This document shows, piece after piece, positions 8,196 to 17,845 of a stretch of DNA of 45,032 nucleotides. Origin of the DNA: Gemmatimonadetes bacterium bin94 (GTDB lineage Bacteria > Gemmatimonadota > Gemmatimonadetes > Longimicrobiales > Gaopeijiaceae); the NCBI GenBank assembly GCA_002238865.1, contig MPNE01000034.1:1-45032 (forward strand). The letters run 5' to 3'. Below the pieces are notes generated by a model that saw nothing but the letters and a program-made list of their open reading frames with translations, made no database searches and had not been told where the DNA came from. The translations under genes were made by a program, and so were the position numbers. How positions within the stretch are numbered: the stretch's first letter is position 1; the number at the start of each line of letters is the position of its first letter.

Positions 8196-11100
8196 TCAGG
8201 ACTCCCCGGGGCCGGTACTCGCCACTCGCGCGGATCCTGAGACCGGCGTCCCCGATCGTCCGAAGTTCCAGGTCCCCCTTACCGTCAGGCCGTGTCTGGC
8301 GGGGGCGAGCGCGCTCTGCACGCGCGTACCCTCCAGACGCAGGTCCAGCACCCTCGTGATCTCGTAGCGCATTCCGCCCCCGAAAGCCCTGGTCCCACCG
8401 TTGACGACATAGAGGCGAGCGTACGGCGTGCCGGCGTTTCGGAGCAGTCCGTACCGGACCTCGGCGTTCACCCGGCCGGCCGCCGGATCGAAGTCGCCCG
8501 CCGGCATTCCGCTCACGCCCTGGTCCCACAGCGCCTGGACCCCGCTTCCCGCTTCTCCCCACTCCGGTACCAGCCTGACGGACAGCCCCCGGCCGCTGCG
8601 GGCGTGCGAATCGAACTGAATCATGCCGCTGGCTCCCCACTCCTCATATCCGGCGTGCCCTATGGCGAGTATCCTCCCGCGTCCCTCCACCTTCAGTCTT
8701 CCCCCCGGGCTTGCGTACTGGAGCCCGCCGCCGATCTCCAAGCCGGCGCCAATGCCGGCGTCGCCGTTATCGTAGCGTGCGCCACTTTCAAGTACCGCGG
8801 CCACTTCGTGTCCGGCGTAGACCTCGTACCCCTGCCTCCATTCCAGCGAGGCCCGCGCACGCCGCATGTCCAGAGTCACCGGGTCCACCCGCTCGCTGCC
8901 CTGGACCTCGACACGGGTTAGCCAGCCTTCGCCCTTCAGGCGCAGCGAGGCCTCCCCGCCCGCCAGCAGCACGCCCGACACCCCGGCCGCGCCGGTCATG
9001 GCGGTGAGGTTGCTCGACCGCAGCTCCTCGCGATCGTCCTCGATGTCGACGGTGCCCCAGCCGTATCCGCCCGTGATCCATCCGGCCACGTCCACGGTGC
9101 CAAGGAACCCGGCTACGTACGGATTGAGACTGGTCATCCGGCTGGCATAGGTCCCCTCCACAGGACTCTCGCCGGTTCGGTCCGTGAACGCGAAGTCCCC
9201 CGTCGAGCGCGTGGCCGCCACGCCGGCGAGGAGGTGGGGCAGCACCCGAACGTCCGCGCCCGCGTGCAGGTTCAGCATGTCGCCGTCCCACTCGACGAGC
9301 CCTCCGCGAGGTCTGGCCATGCCCACGAACTCGCCCCGGCCCCAGGTGGCGAGCCCCAAGCCCCCGATGCCCTGTTGCTGTGCCCCCTCCCCACCCAGCG
9401 GAAGGTGGAACGAGGTGCCGTCCAGCAGTTGCCGAACATCGAACCCGGCCCCGACGCCGGAGGCCCCTCCGCTGCCACCGGCCCCGGGTAGCGTGCCGGG
9501 ACGCCCCGCCGTGCGCGTGCCTCGTAGCGACGAGAATCCGCCCAGTCCAACCTGCCTGCCGAACGGATCGCTGTCCACGAACGACTCGACCCGGCTCGCG
9601 ATCGCGGCGATGGTGCTCGACGTCATCGCCGCCGAGGCGTGGGGAAGAATCTCCTTGTTCAGCCGCCCGGCCCGCTCGAGCGGATCGTCCGTCGTCGCCG
9701 ACGCGACGTTCGACGGCTGGCCCGTGCCCGCGACGTTGACTGCCGACACACGATAGTGGCGCGTGCTCCCCGGCTTCAGGCCGGCGTGCTGGTAGCCTGT
9801 AGCGGAGACGCCCGTCGATTCTACCAGGTCTGTCCACGTGGTGCTGTCCACCCGCACTTCGATCCGGTATCCGCTGATCGGCGCGCCGCCGTCGTAGTTG
9901 GGTGCGGTCCAGGTCAGGTCGATCCTGGTCGACAGGGTTGCGGTCGCCTGAAGGGCGGTGGGAGGATCCGGCACGGTGGCGTCGGTCGTGGCACTGGCAA
10001 CTCCCGACTCCGACCCCCTGCCCACTCTGTTGATCGCGGCCACCCGGTAGTGGCGGGTCGTGGCCGGCGCCAGTCCGGTATGGGAATATTGGGTGGATGT
10101 CGAGCGCGTATTGGTGACCAGATCCGACCACGGGCCGTTGCGACTCTCGGCGGCCTGTATCCGGTAGCCGGCGAGGGGAGCGCCACCATCGAAAGCCGGC
10201 GCGGTCCACGAAAGGTCGATCTGCGAGGTCCCGTTGGCGACGGCCGCCACGTTGGTGGGCGAGCCGGGAACGGTAGCGTCGGTGGTCGCGCGGGCGACGT
10301 TGGAGAACGGGCTCGGGCCGGCCGAGTTGATCGCGCGGACCCGGTAGTGCCGCGTGGTGGCAGGACTCAGGCCCGTGTGCGAAAAGGTGGTGGCGGTGGA
10401 GTTGGTGTTGCCCCGCAGCGGGCTCCAGGCGGTGCCGTTGGGCGAACTCTCGATCCGGTAGCCGGTGATGGCGGCGCCGCCGTCGTCGGACGGCCGGTTC
10501 CAGGAAAGGTCGATCCGCGACTGTCCGACCGCCCTCGCCGACAACCCGGTGGGCGCGGTTGGCACGGTCGCGTCCGTGGTGGCCCGCGCGATGTTCGAGG
10601 CGGGCCCCGTACCGGCCGAGTTGATCGCAAAGACCCGGTAGTGCCGCGTGGCGGCGGGACTCAGGCCCGTGTGCGAAAAAGTGGTGGCGGTGGAGTTGGT
10701 GATGCTCCGTAGCGCGGTCCAGGTGCTGCCGTTTGAGGAGCTCTCGATCCGGTACCCGGTGATCCGTGCACCGCCGTCCGAGAGCGGGGCCCGCCAGGCC
10801 AGGTCGATCCGCGAGGTGCCGCGAGCGGTCGCGGCGAGGCCGGTCGGCGCGCCGGGCACGGCCGCACTCGTGGTGGCGAAGGCCACCCTGGAGTAGGCGC
10901 CCCTGCCCTGCGAGTTGATCGCCGCGACCCGGTAGTAGCGCCGGCTGCCGGGGTTGAGCCCCGTGTGCGTGTAGGTTCTGGTCCGGTTGCTCGAGGTCAC
11001 CGGGAGCCAACCAGACGTGCCCGTCCGCGAGACTTCGATTCGGTAGGCCGTAATCGGCGCGCCTCCGGGGTCGTTCGGAGACGTCCACGCGAGCCTGATG

Positions 11101-12530
11101 CTGGTCTGCCCGACGGCGGTCGCCGAGAGCTCCAGGGGCGCGCTCGGCCTGCCGATGTCGGTTGTAGCGTTGGCAACGTTGGACCAATCGCCGCGGTCCG
11201 CGGAACTGATCGCGGCGACGCGGTAGTGGCGAGTTGTCCCCGCCGCAAGCCCGCTGTGCGGGTACGTGGTCCGCGTCGAGCGCGTGTTGCTTTCAAGATC
11301 GGTCCAGGAGCTGCCTTCGTTAGTCGACACCTGCACTCTGTAACCGGTGATCCCACCGCCCACGTTGGACGGGGCCGTCCAGGAAAGATCGATTTGGGTG
11401 CGTCCGTTCGCCCTTGCCGTCAATCCCGTGGGCTTGCCGGGCCGGTCAGAGTCCGTGGTAGCGGAGGCGGTGTCGGATACGGGCCCCCTGCCCTCGTCGT
11501 TCCACGCGGATACCCTGTAGTGCCGGGTCGTACCCGGATCGAGGCCGGTGTGTCGGTATTCCGTGTCGTCGTCCCGTGTGTCGCTCTCCAGCGTCCTCCA
11601 CGTGTCCCCCTCATTGGACGACACCTCGATGCGATAACCGGTGATGCTGCCGCCCGTACCCGAGCTCACCGGCGCCCGCCAATCAAGCTCGATGACGGCT
11701 TGTCCATCGGCGGTGGCGGTGAGGCCACGCGGAGCGCTGGGGAGGCGGGTGCTCGTCCGGGTGTTGTTGGTGACGCGTCGGTTGGTGAACTCGTCAGCCT
11801 CGTTGCCCGCTTCATCCTGGATGAGTCCACTGGTCTGCGAGCCATGATCATAGTCAATTCGTACGTTGTCGCTTCGGTCGACCGGGCTTTCGAGCGTGAG
11901 GGTCACTCTGTCGTCCCTGATATCGACTTCCTCGACGAAGCGATTGGCACCATCCACCGTGACGTCGAAACGGGTCGTTCTCGGTACAGAGCGCTCGTCG
12001 AGGTCCTCGTCGTACTCCAGGACGAGTTCGTCGCCTTCCACGGTGGCATCGTCCAGCTCCGGTTCGATCGTATCTACCAGGAACTCCTCGCTTTCCGCGT
12101 CGTTGGGGTCGTCCGTGGACACACTGCGCACCGCGGCGGTCCGAATCCTGACCGTCAGGGGTCCTTCATAGTCGTCCTCCGGCTCGACATCGAATTCGTA
12201 CTCGTCGGCCGACACCTCGCTAAAACTGTCGGCCGAGCCATGGGTGACATCGACATCGCGGAGGGAGAAACCATCGACATCCTCCGAAAACTCGACCGTG
12301 ACCGTAAACTTGGCGCTCTTGGGAAGGTCCGCGTCGTCGGTCCTGATGGTCACTGTCGGCACACCGCGCGATCCGGCAACCGGACGCGGTCCCCGAGCGT
12401 CGACTCGGCCCGCCTCCACGCTCGCCACCGCCTCACCAGTCCCGTCCTCGAACGATGTCCGTTGCGCATGTGCGCTGGATTGGGGAAGAAGGATCACACC
12501 CGCCACGACCCAAGGCATCCATGCTCGCAT
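8196..12530 (-). CDS. multi-FN3 protein with autotransporter-like barrel
   Basis: This 1444-aa exported protein has a signal peptide (MPWVVAGVILLPQSSAHAQ). Residues about 45-150 form a bacterial Ig-like domain (FSEDVDGFSLRDVDVTHG). About 150-255 is a SwmB-like domain (ELVLEYDEDLDERSVP). Seven fibronectin III repeats follow at about 262-945, each opening with a GLTA-like Pro-rich start and containing YRIE and HYRVxAxN motifs. After a Gly-rich linker, residues about 1060-1425 alternate as barrel strands (WITGGYGWGTVDI, GRILAIGHAGYEEWGASG, LTVRGTWNFG), so the C-terminus probably sits in the outer membrane and displays the FN3 stalk. An extra 20-residue tail follows the last strand. A role in adhesion or surface binding is inferred from the architecture. 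Neighbouring FN3 repeats are very similar in DNA. Confidence 0.82.
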   Translation of the reverse strand: MRAWMPWVVAGVILLPQSSAHAQRTSFEDGTGEAVASVEAGRVDARGPRPVAGSRGVPTVTIRTDDADLPKSAKFTVTVEFSEDVDGFSLRDVDVTHGSADSFSEVSADEYEFDVEPEDDYEGPLTVRIRTAAVRSVSTDDPNDAESEEFLVDTIEPELDDATVEGDELVLEYDEDLDERSVPRTTRFDVTVDGANRFVEEVDIRDDRVTLTLESPVDRSDNVRIDYDHGSQTSGLIQDEAGNEADEFTNRRVTNNTRTSTRLPSAPRGLTATADGQAVIELDWRAPVSSGTGGSITGYRIEVSSNEGDTWRTLESDTRDDDTEYRHTGLDPGTTRHYRVSAWNDEGRGPVSDTASATTDSDRPGKPTGLTARANGRTQIDLSWTAPSNVGGGITGYRVQVSTNEGSSWTDLESNTRSTRTTYPHSGLAAGTTRHYRVAAISSADRGDWSNVANATTDIGRPSAPLELSATAVGQTSIRLAWTSPNDPGGAPITAYRIEVSRTGTSGWLPVTSSNRTRTYTHTGLNPGSRRYYRVAAINSQGRGAYSRVAFATTSAAVPGAPTGLAATARGTSRIDLAWRAPLSDGGARITGYRIESSSNGSTWTALRSITNSTATTFSHTGLSPAATRHYRVFAINSAGTGPASNIARATTDATVPTAPTGLSARAVGQSRIDLSWNRPSDDGGAAITGYRIESSPNGTAWSPLRGNTNSTATTFSHTGLSPATTRHYRVRAINSAGPSPFSNVARATTDATVPGSPTNVAAVANGTSQIDLSWTAPAFDGGAPLAGYRIQAAESRNGPWSDLVTNTRSTSTQYSHTGLAPATTRHYRVAAINRVGRGSESGVASATTDATVPDPPTALQATATLSTRIDLTWTAPNYDGGAPISGYRIEVRVDSTTWTDLVESTGVSATGYQHAGLKPGSTRHYRVSAVNVAGTGQPSNVASATTDDPLERAGRLNKEILPHASAAMTSSTIAAIASRVESFVDSDPFGRQVGLGGFSSLRGTRTAGRPGTLPGAGGSGGASGVGAGFDVRQLLDGTSFHLPLGGEGAQQQGIGGLGLATWGRGEFVGMARPRGGLVEWDGDMLNLHAGADVRVLPHLLAGVAATRSTGDFAFTDRTGESPVEGTYASRMTSLNPYVAGFLGTVDVAGWITGGYGWGTVDIEDDREELRSSNLTAMTGAAGVSGVLLAGGEASLRLKGEGWLTRVEVQGSERVDPVTLDMRRARASLEWRQGYEVYAGHEVAAVLESGARYDNGDAGIGAGLEIGGGLQYASPGGRLKVEGRGRILAIGHAGYEEWGASGMIQFDSHARSGRGLSVRLVPEWGEAGSGVQALWDQGVSGMPAGDFDPAAGRVNAEVRYGLLRNAGTPYARLYVVNGGTRAFGGGMRYEITRVLDLRLEGTRVQSALAPARHGLTVRGTWNFGRSGTPVSGSARVASTGPGES
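10321..10920. repeat. near-identical tandem FN3-coding repeats (~300 bp period)
   Basis: Within the large FN3 gene, blocks near 10377 and 10673 share long runs (both contain GTGTGCGAAAA followed by GTGGTGGCGGTGGAGTTGGT), about 297 bp apart, one per FN3 unit. Such similar in-frame units can expand or contract by recombination, so repeat number may vary between strains or be collapsed in an assembly. Confidence 0.65.
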
Positions 12531-12589
12531 TTACGATCACTCCGTTCGATGGCCCGGGACTTGGGGCCCCGGCTCAATGTGGTTCCAAG

Positions 12590-12634
12590 GTGTGAAAAGG
12601 CGTCGCCCCCGCCCGGCGAACCGGACGGGGGCGA
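12590..12634 (-). terminator. rho-independent terminator
   Basis: TCGCCCCCG-C-CCGG (12603-12616) pairs with CCGG-A-CGGGGGCGA (12621-12634) around a CGAA tetraloop, giving a 14-bp stem with one mismatch. Read on the minus strand it is followed by CGCCTTTTCAC, a short T run. It lies just after the stop of the 1591-aa lipoprotein gene and ahead of the FN3 gene, so it probably separates their transcripts. Confidence 0.7.
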
Positions 12635-12688
12635 TCCTTACTGCGCCATCGAGGTTCCTGGTGTGGAATTCGATGGGTTAGGCCGTTC

Positions 12689-15600
12689 CTACTTCCTGGT
12701 GAAGATCAGGAGGTAGTCGCGGGTGTTGTCCTCGTTTTGGTCCGGGTCGGTATCAGCACCGTCGCTGTCGGTGATCCTGAAGCAGACCCCGTCGCTTCCC
12801 TTCGCGGTCGACGTGTTAGCCAGCAGCGTGAGGGTGCCGGACGTGCCACTGAGGGCGCCAAAATCGCACGGTGTGGCGGCGTCCACGTCGTATTCGCCCC
12901 ACGTCACCTCGCCGAATCCCGTGGTCATGCTGGAGGCTGCAACCGTGAGATCCGTAATCGGGATCGTTCCATCGTTGTCGCCCTTGTCCACCGTGATCCT
13001 CTTGGTGGTCGTCCCGGTCACCGGATCCGTCTCACCGTCGGGATCCAGGTTGAGCCCGTCCCGATCCAGTTCCACCCTGTCGCCGCTCCACGAGATCGTG
13101 ACCGTCTTCACGCGCACGTCGGCGTTGCGCCGGATACTGAAGCCCGCTGTCGCCGCATCGTTGGTCGCATAGCCGTCCTCGGCCGCGACGTGGACGTAGT
13201 ACGTCCGGGTGCCCGCCTTGGGCAACGTTACATCCGTGGCCTTCCCGTTGGTCACCGCTTGCGAGTACACCCCAGTTCCGCTGGGCGTCGCATCCGTGGC
13301 GCTTGAACTCAGCCGGATCGTCGCGTCGTCGTCGGCTTCGACCACCACGGAGAATTCACCGTCGTCGCTGTGGCCACATTGGGGAGTGGCGTTGGTCGGG
13401 TCTGCGGCGGTAGGACACACAGTACCGTCGATCTCCACCCTCGTGAGGTCAGAGCCAGCTTCCGCGTTCCGGTCCTTGATCCAGAACCTCTCGGTGTCGT
13501 CATCGGCACGCCCACCCATCAGTTCGACGACCTGCTGGCTGTAGAAGGTGTCTTCGTTATCGCCTGTATTGAAGCCCGTGCCGCCTTCGGCAACACCGCC
13601 AGCGTCCACAGCTATATATCCTGCCGGCGGGTCGGGGGTCACCTCGTAGATGCCCTCCCTGAGGTCTTCGGCAGTCCAATTGCCCTTCGCGTCCACATCG
13701 GCTTCCACTTCCACGCCGGTGTACTCCGTGCACTGGGTTAGGGGAGCAGCCGCCACTACCGGATCAGCGTCGGGATCCGCCAGCCTAAAGTCCGTCGTCT
13801 TGCACTGGCGCAGTTCGATGACCGTGCGGCTGTGCGCGGCACGCACGCTCGGATCAAACACTTCACCCTCAGCCTCGCCGTCCTTGTACAGGAGCACGAA
13901 GTTGTTGTCGGCATCGCGTGTGCCGTAGGAGGCCGTGCTGGCGTGGTAGTCCCAGCTTGGGATTCCGGGCTCGGTACCCGCTGTCGGCGGCGTCCCAGCT
14001 GTCGTGAGCGCGTGCGTCACGACATCCGTCGCCTTCTCGGCCGTCTTTCCGATCTTGGTGTTGCCGTTCCTGACCGCGGTGTACAGGTCCGTCTCCACGG
14101 GCTTCACGAAATACATATCGCCCCTGGTCAGGCCCTCGAACATGTACACGCCGTCCCCGTCCGTCTCGACCATCAACGGGTCGCCGTTGTCGTCCGTCAC
14201 GGCCTTGTCGGCCACGTAGTTGTTCTTGGTGGTGCCCGAGCCGCCGACCTTCTTCGCCGTGTAGACGCCCACCATGACGCCCGCTCTGGACTCGTCGCTC
14301 GTCAAGCCGCTGCGTCCGTTGGAGTCGTTGGCGATCCTGCCACGGATCACGCCGCGCAGGTTGGTGGCGGACAGGTCTTCGGAATCGCTGTCGCCGGTGT
14401 ACTCGTCGTCGTCCTCGCCCTCGTCGTGCATCACGGAGAGCACGCCGGTCTCGTTTTCCTGCCAGCTTCCGGCCCTGGCCGCAAGCGTGGCCCTGTACCG
14501 GCCGTCCGCGACACCCGTGAACGAGTACTTGGCCGCGCCGCCGGTTCCGGCGGTGATTGTGGCGTCGTCTTCCAGATCGTCCGCGTAGTCGTCGTTGCTG
14601 TTGACCGGCGTCAGGCTCACCGTGGCCTTGTCGCCCTTGTCAAGACCGGTGATCGAGCCCGAGATCGTCCCGGTCGTCCACTTGTAGGCGTACGTCGAGC
14701 ATACCTGGTTGGGATCGTCGTCCTCCTGCCGTTGCAGCGGGCACAGCCATACGTCCGGACGCGCGCCGCCCATGTCGCCGAACGCGCCGACGATCTTGCC
14801 ATCAGGATAGTCGTCCAGCTGGTCGCCGAACGCGTCGATCTCCCTCGTGGACCGGCTGTCCGGAACGATCACCATGTCGTTCCCCTCCTCGGCCACAACC
14901 GTGATCTCGGTGCCCGCCGGGATGTTCTTGAACGACACCATGCCGGAGGCGCCCGCCTTCGCGACAGCCCTCTCATCGTCCGTCTTGGGATCGGCGTCGT
15001 GATCGTACTCGAGCACTCTCAGCCTGCCGCGACTGTCGCCCGTCATCAGCGTGATCGTGATCTCGTCCACCGCGCTGCCGTCCTTCTCCGGCCGGGCATC
15101 GCCCTCGCCGAGACCGATGAAGTCCGTGTACCCGGCCCGGTCGTCCAGCTCGCGGTGCACGCCCACGTAGATGGCCTGCGTCGTGAACGTGACGCGGATC
15201 GGACCAAGGTCGAGCATGTCATCGTCCTTGCCCGGCGGAAGCTCGAGCCCGGTGTGCGTCAAGGTCAGAGCGTCGCCCTGCTCCCACGCCTCGCCCTGGT
15301 CGGGCTGGCCGGCCTTGTCACCCTCGGCCGCCATCACCGTGAACATCGCGGGCAGCATCGTCGGGTCGGTGATCTTGTACGAGAACGTCGATTTGCCCAG
15401 GTTGTCGCCCTTCGTGGTGTCCGTGGGCATGGTCGCGTTGACCGTTTCGCCATCCTCGTCAACCATCATGAGCGGCATGGCGTCGTCGGCCTCCGGGTCG
15501 CCCATATACACCTGTGTGTTCCAGCCCCCCAGCCCCTCGTCGCCGTCGCGCGCGTCCTCGTTGCTCTTCACCCAGAAGTCGAAGCTGACTGCCGTGTTCA

Positions 15601-17464
15601 ACAGCGTCGCGACTTCCATCTCGTCGTCCGCCGCGTAGAGACGCGCCGTCGACGCGAACGCGATCTCGACCAACTGATTGCCCGACACCACGAGGTCGGC
15701 GTGGCCGGTCTCCACCGCCTTCACGAAGACGATGTTGTCGCTGTCGTCGCTGCCGGGACTGGTGTCGTCGGCACGCGCGAAGCTGAACGTCGCCATCCCC
15801 ATCGCGTCAGTCTCGGCCTCGCCCAGCTTGCCGCTTCCGTCGGCCCGGGCGTACAGCGCCAGCTTCACGCCCTTGACCGGAGGACCGAAGTGTTCGCCGC
15901 CCCCCATGCGCGCGCCGGTGGCTACCGTCTGCATCGTGATCCGGAACGGGAAGTTGACCGTCGCGCTGCCAGCCGCGTCAACCATCACCACCGACGACTC
16001 TCCAACGAAGGCTACGCCGGCCGCTGCGAGCGCCGCCGCCACCATCTCATTGTTGGCCGGAAGCTCGACCTGGTACGACCCGGCCCGCAGGCTCTCACCC
16101 GTCGAGTAGGTACCATCCGCACTGATGGCAACTTCGGTCATCGTGTTGAGATCCGGACCCCGGAGAACCACCTTCGCCTGCGTTAGCAGGCCGGCCACCA
16201 TCGCCTTCGTCTCATCGTCCTGGATCGCCAGCCACGGCGCAAGTGCTTCGGTGATCGTGGGCTCGCCCGTGGTGTGCATCTTGTCCTGCATCACCTCGTC
16301 GATGAACAGCACACCCGAGATTGAAGCAGTCCGCGTGTGTGTGCCTTCGAAGTTCGTGATGTTCGACTCGGAGTCGCCCAGCACGACCGTGGCAGTGGTC
16401 TCGTCGAAGTTGTAGGCGTCCGCGTTCGGGTTCGTCATGGTGAGGACATAGGTGCCCTCGGCCAGGCCGGCGAACGAGTACTGCCCGCCGTTGGCCGTGG
16501 TGGCCGTGGCTTCCGCCGCGCCCGCAAGGGCGACCTCTACGCCGTCAAGACCCTGGTCCTCGACACTCACCCGGCCACTGATGCCGGAGGTGCGAAGGAG
16601 CGTGCCTTCGAACGGAATGTTCGCGGTCTCGCCAGTGGCGACCGTGACGTTCTCGGAAGTCGTTGCGAACTCGTAGTCGTCGGTGTCGTAGCCCGAGATC
16701 GCGACCGAGTAGTCGCCCTGCTTGAGCTTCGAGAAGGCGTACAGGCCACCGGCGTCGGTGACGTCGGTCATGTCTTCGCCTTCGCCGGTCATGGTGACCG
16801 TCACGCCCTCAAGGCCCACGCCCTCGACGCTGACCTGGCCCATGATCCCCGCGGTGCGGAGATACGTGCCGTCGAAGCTGACGACCTTGGACTCGCCCAC
16901 GCCGACCGTGGCGGCGGACGAGGTGCTCCCGAAGCCGACCTCGTCCATGTCGAATCCGGAGATCTCGACCGAGTAGGTGCCGGCCCGGAGACCGGTGAAC
17001 GAATACTGACCGTTGTTGTCGGTGGCGGTCTGGGAGTCGGCCATGCCCGAAAGCTTGACCGTCACACCTCCGAGACCCGTGTTCTCGACCGTCACGGTGC
17101 CCATGATGGAAGCGGTACGGATGTAGGAGCCGCGGAAGTCAACGGTGACCGATCCGCCGGTGTCGGGGATCGTGGCCGCGGAAGACGTCGCATCGAAGCT
17201 GGCGTCCGCCGGGAAGCCGCTGATGGTGACGGTGTAGGCACCGGCCGGAACTGCGTCGAAGCGGTAGGTGCCGCCGCCTGCGGTCGTGGTGGAGGCGCCG
17301 TTGCTGAGATTGACGGATACTCCGTCGATCCCCATCCCCTCGATCGACACCTGGCCCATGATCGAGCCGGTGGGCGGAGGAGGAATAATGTCCTCTCCGC
17401 ACGCCGCGATCATCGGAAGGGCCAGCACCGTCGCCATTGCGAGGTACTTCTTGAATCGGTTCAT
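12689..17464 (-). CDS. giant lipoprotein with SdrB/CarboxypepD-like repeats
   Basis: This 1591-aa protein begins MNRFKKYLAMATVLALPMIA with lipobox Cys22, then a Pro-rich linker. Four repeats of about 80 residues follow (about 33-375), each opening IMGQVSVEG-like with GLxGVxVxLxG, then GxYxFxxLxxGxYxVxISGF, the pattern of SdrD-B/carboxypeptidase regulatory-like prealbumin folds. The rest is a long acidic beta-rich region with more such units (GTISGSITGLDKGDKATVSL, RGVIRGRIANDSNGRSGL). The composition is strongly acidic and may suit a saline habitat. ATG 17464 is supported by AAAGGAGAA. It is probably a surface-exposed lipoprotein; no enzyme motif is seen. A strong terminator follows. The divergent regulator at 17846 and operator-like repeats upstream may control it. 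Confidence 0.8.
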   Translation of the reverse strand: MNRFKKYLAMATVLALPMIAACGEDIIPPPPTGSIMGQVSIEGMGIDGVSVNLSNGASTTTAGGGTYRFDAVPAGAYTVTISGFPADASFDATSSAATIPDTGGSVTVDFRGSYIRTASIMGTVTVENTGLGGVTVKLSGMADSQTATDNNGQYSFTGLRAGTYSVEISGFDMDEVGFGSTSSAATVGVGESKVVSFDGTYLRTAGIMGQVSVEGVGLEGVTVTMTGEGEDMTDVTDAGGLYAFSKLKQGDYSVAISGYDTDDYEFATTSENVTVATGETANIPFEGTLLRTSGISGRVSVEDQGLDGVEVALAGAAEATATTANGGQYSFAGLAEGTYVLTMTNPNADAYNFDETTATVVLGDSESNITNFEGTHTRTASISGVLFIDEVMQDKMHTTGEPTITEALAPWLAIQDDETKAMVAGLLTQAKVVLRGPDLNTMTEVAISADGTYSTGESLRAGSYQVELPANNEMVAAALAAAGVAFVGESSVVMVDAAGSATVNFPFRITMQTVATGARMGGGEHFGPPVKGVKLALYARADGSGKLGEAETDAMGMATFSFARADDTSPGSDDSDNIVFVKAVETGHADLVVSGNQLVEIAFASTARLYAADDEMEVATLLNTAVSFDFWVKSNEDARDGDEGLGGWNTQVYMGDPEADDAMPLMMVDEDGETVNATMPTDTTKGDNLGKSTFSYKITDPTMLPAMFTVMAAEGDKAGQPDQGEAWEQGDALTLTHTGLELPPGKDDDMLDLGPIRVTFTTQAIYVGVHRELDDRAGYTDFIGLGEGDARPEKDGSAVDEITITLMTGDSRGRLRVLEYDHDADPKTDDERAVAKAGASGMVSFKNIPAGTEITVVAEEGNDMVIVPDSRSTREIDAFGDQLDDYPDGKIVGAFGDMGGARPDVWLCPLQRQEDDDPNQVCSTYAYKWTTGTISGSITGLDKGDKATVSLTPVNSNDDYADDLEDDATITAGTGGAAKYSFTGVADGRYRATLAARAGSWQENETGVLSVMHDEGEDDDEYTGDSDSEDLSATNLRGVIRGRIANDSNGRSGLTSDESRAGVMVGVYTAKKVGGSGTTKNNYVADKAVTDDNGDPLMVETDGDGVYMFEGLTRGDMYFVKPVETDLYTAVRNGNTKIGKTAEKATDVVTHALTTAGTPPTAGTEPGIPSWDYHASTASYGTRDADNNFVLLYKDGEAEGEVFDPSVRAAHSRTVIELRQCKTTDFRLADPDADPVVAAAPLTQCTEYTGVEVEADVDAKGNWTAEDLREGIYEVTPDPPAGYIAVDAGGVAEGGTGFNTGDNEDTFYSQQVVELMGGRADDDTERFWIKDRNAEAGSDLTRVEIDGTVCPTAADPTNATPQCGHSDDGEFSVVVEADDDATIRLSSSATDATPSGTGVYSQAVTNGKATDVTLPKAGTRTYYVHVAAEDGYATNDAATAGFSIRRNADVRVKTVTISWSGDRVELDRDGLNLDPDGETDPVTGTTTKRITVDKGDNDGTIPITDLTVAASSMTTGFGEVTWGEYDVDAATPCDFGALSGTSGTLTLLANTSTAKGSDGVCFRITDSDGADTDPDQNEDNTRDYLLIFTRK

Positions 17465-17627
17465 GCCGTTCTCCTTTGTGGAAACGGTGTGAAGACCCCC
17501 GCGAAGTCGGGGGCGCTGACCCTTCGTACCAGCAAGATCGGTGCCAACTGGTGGACTTTTCGCCAACTGTATTCCCCGCAACAACATAGCCCGCGAATCG
17601 CATCGGCCACTCCGGGGGCCCGATAGA

Positions 17628-17655
17628 GTGAAAAACCGACCCTGATGTGAAAAAC
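17628..17655. promoter_or_regulatory. direct repeats GTGAAAAAC, possible operator
   Basis: Two copies of GTGAAAAAC start 19 bp apart (17628-17636 and 17647-17655) in the 381-bp spacer between the divergent lipoprotein gene (start 17464) and the HTH regulator gene (start 17846). A spacing near two helical turns suits a dimeric or tandem-binding regulator. The rest of the spacer holds no gene that I can support. The binding protein is not known; the adjacent regulator is the obvious candidate. Confidence 0.4.
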
Positions 17656-17845
17656 ACTACCGATCCGACCTCGCGACCCGCGGACCGTTTGGCTACCATT
17701 GGCCACGCGAATCGCCGGGCTCGACTGGCTCCGTCGTCGTCGCAACGGGGAGACCGACGCACACGGGCTGGGTGTGCCGTTCGTCCCTGGGGCACAACAG
17801 GACCACGATAATACTGTACGCGCACGCACAGGCAAGGAGGAAGCC

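Noticed and set aside
8788..11187. 799-codon minus-strand frame inside the FN3 gene
   Set aside because: It is a shifted frame of the FN3 repeats; its periodicity comes from the repeat DNA.
9700..11750. CRISPR-like array because of regular repeats
   Set aside because: The period is about 290-300 bp and in frame with FN3 domains; there are no short repeats with unique spacers.
13832..16186. 784-codon plus-strand open frame
   Set aside because: It is antisense to the repeat lipoprotein gene and has Arg/His/Val-biased composition typical of a mirror frame.
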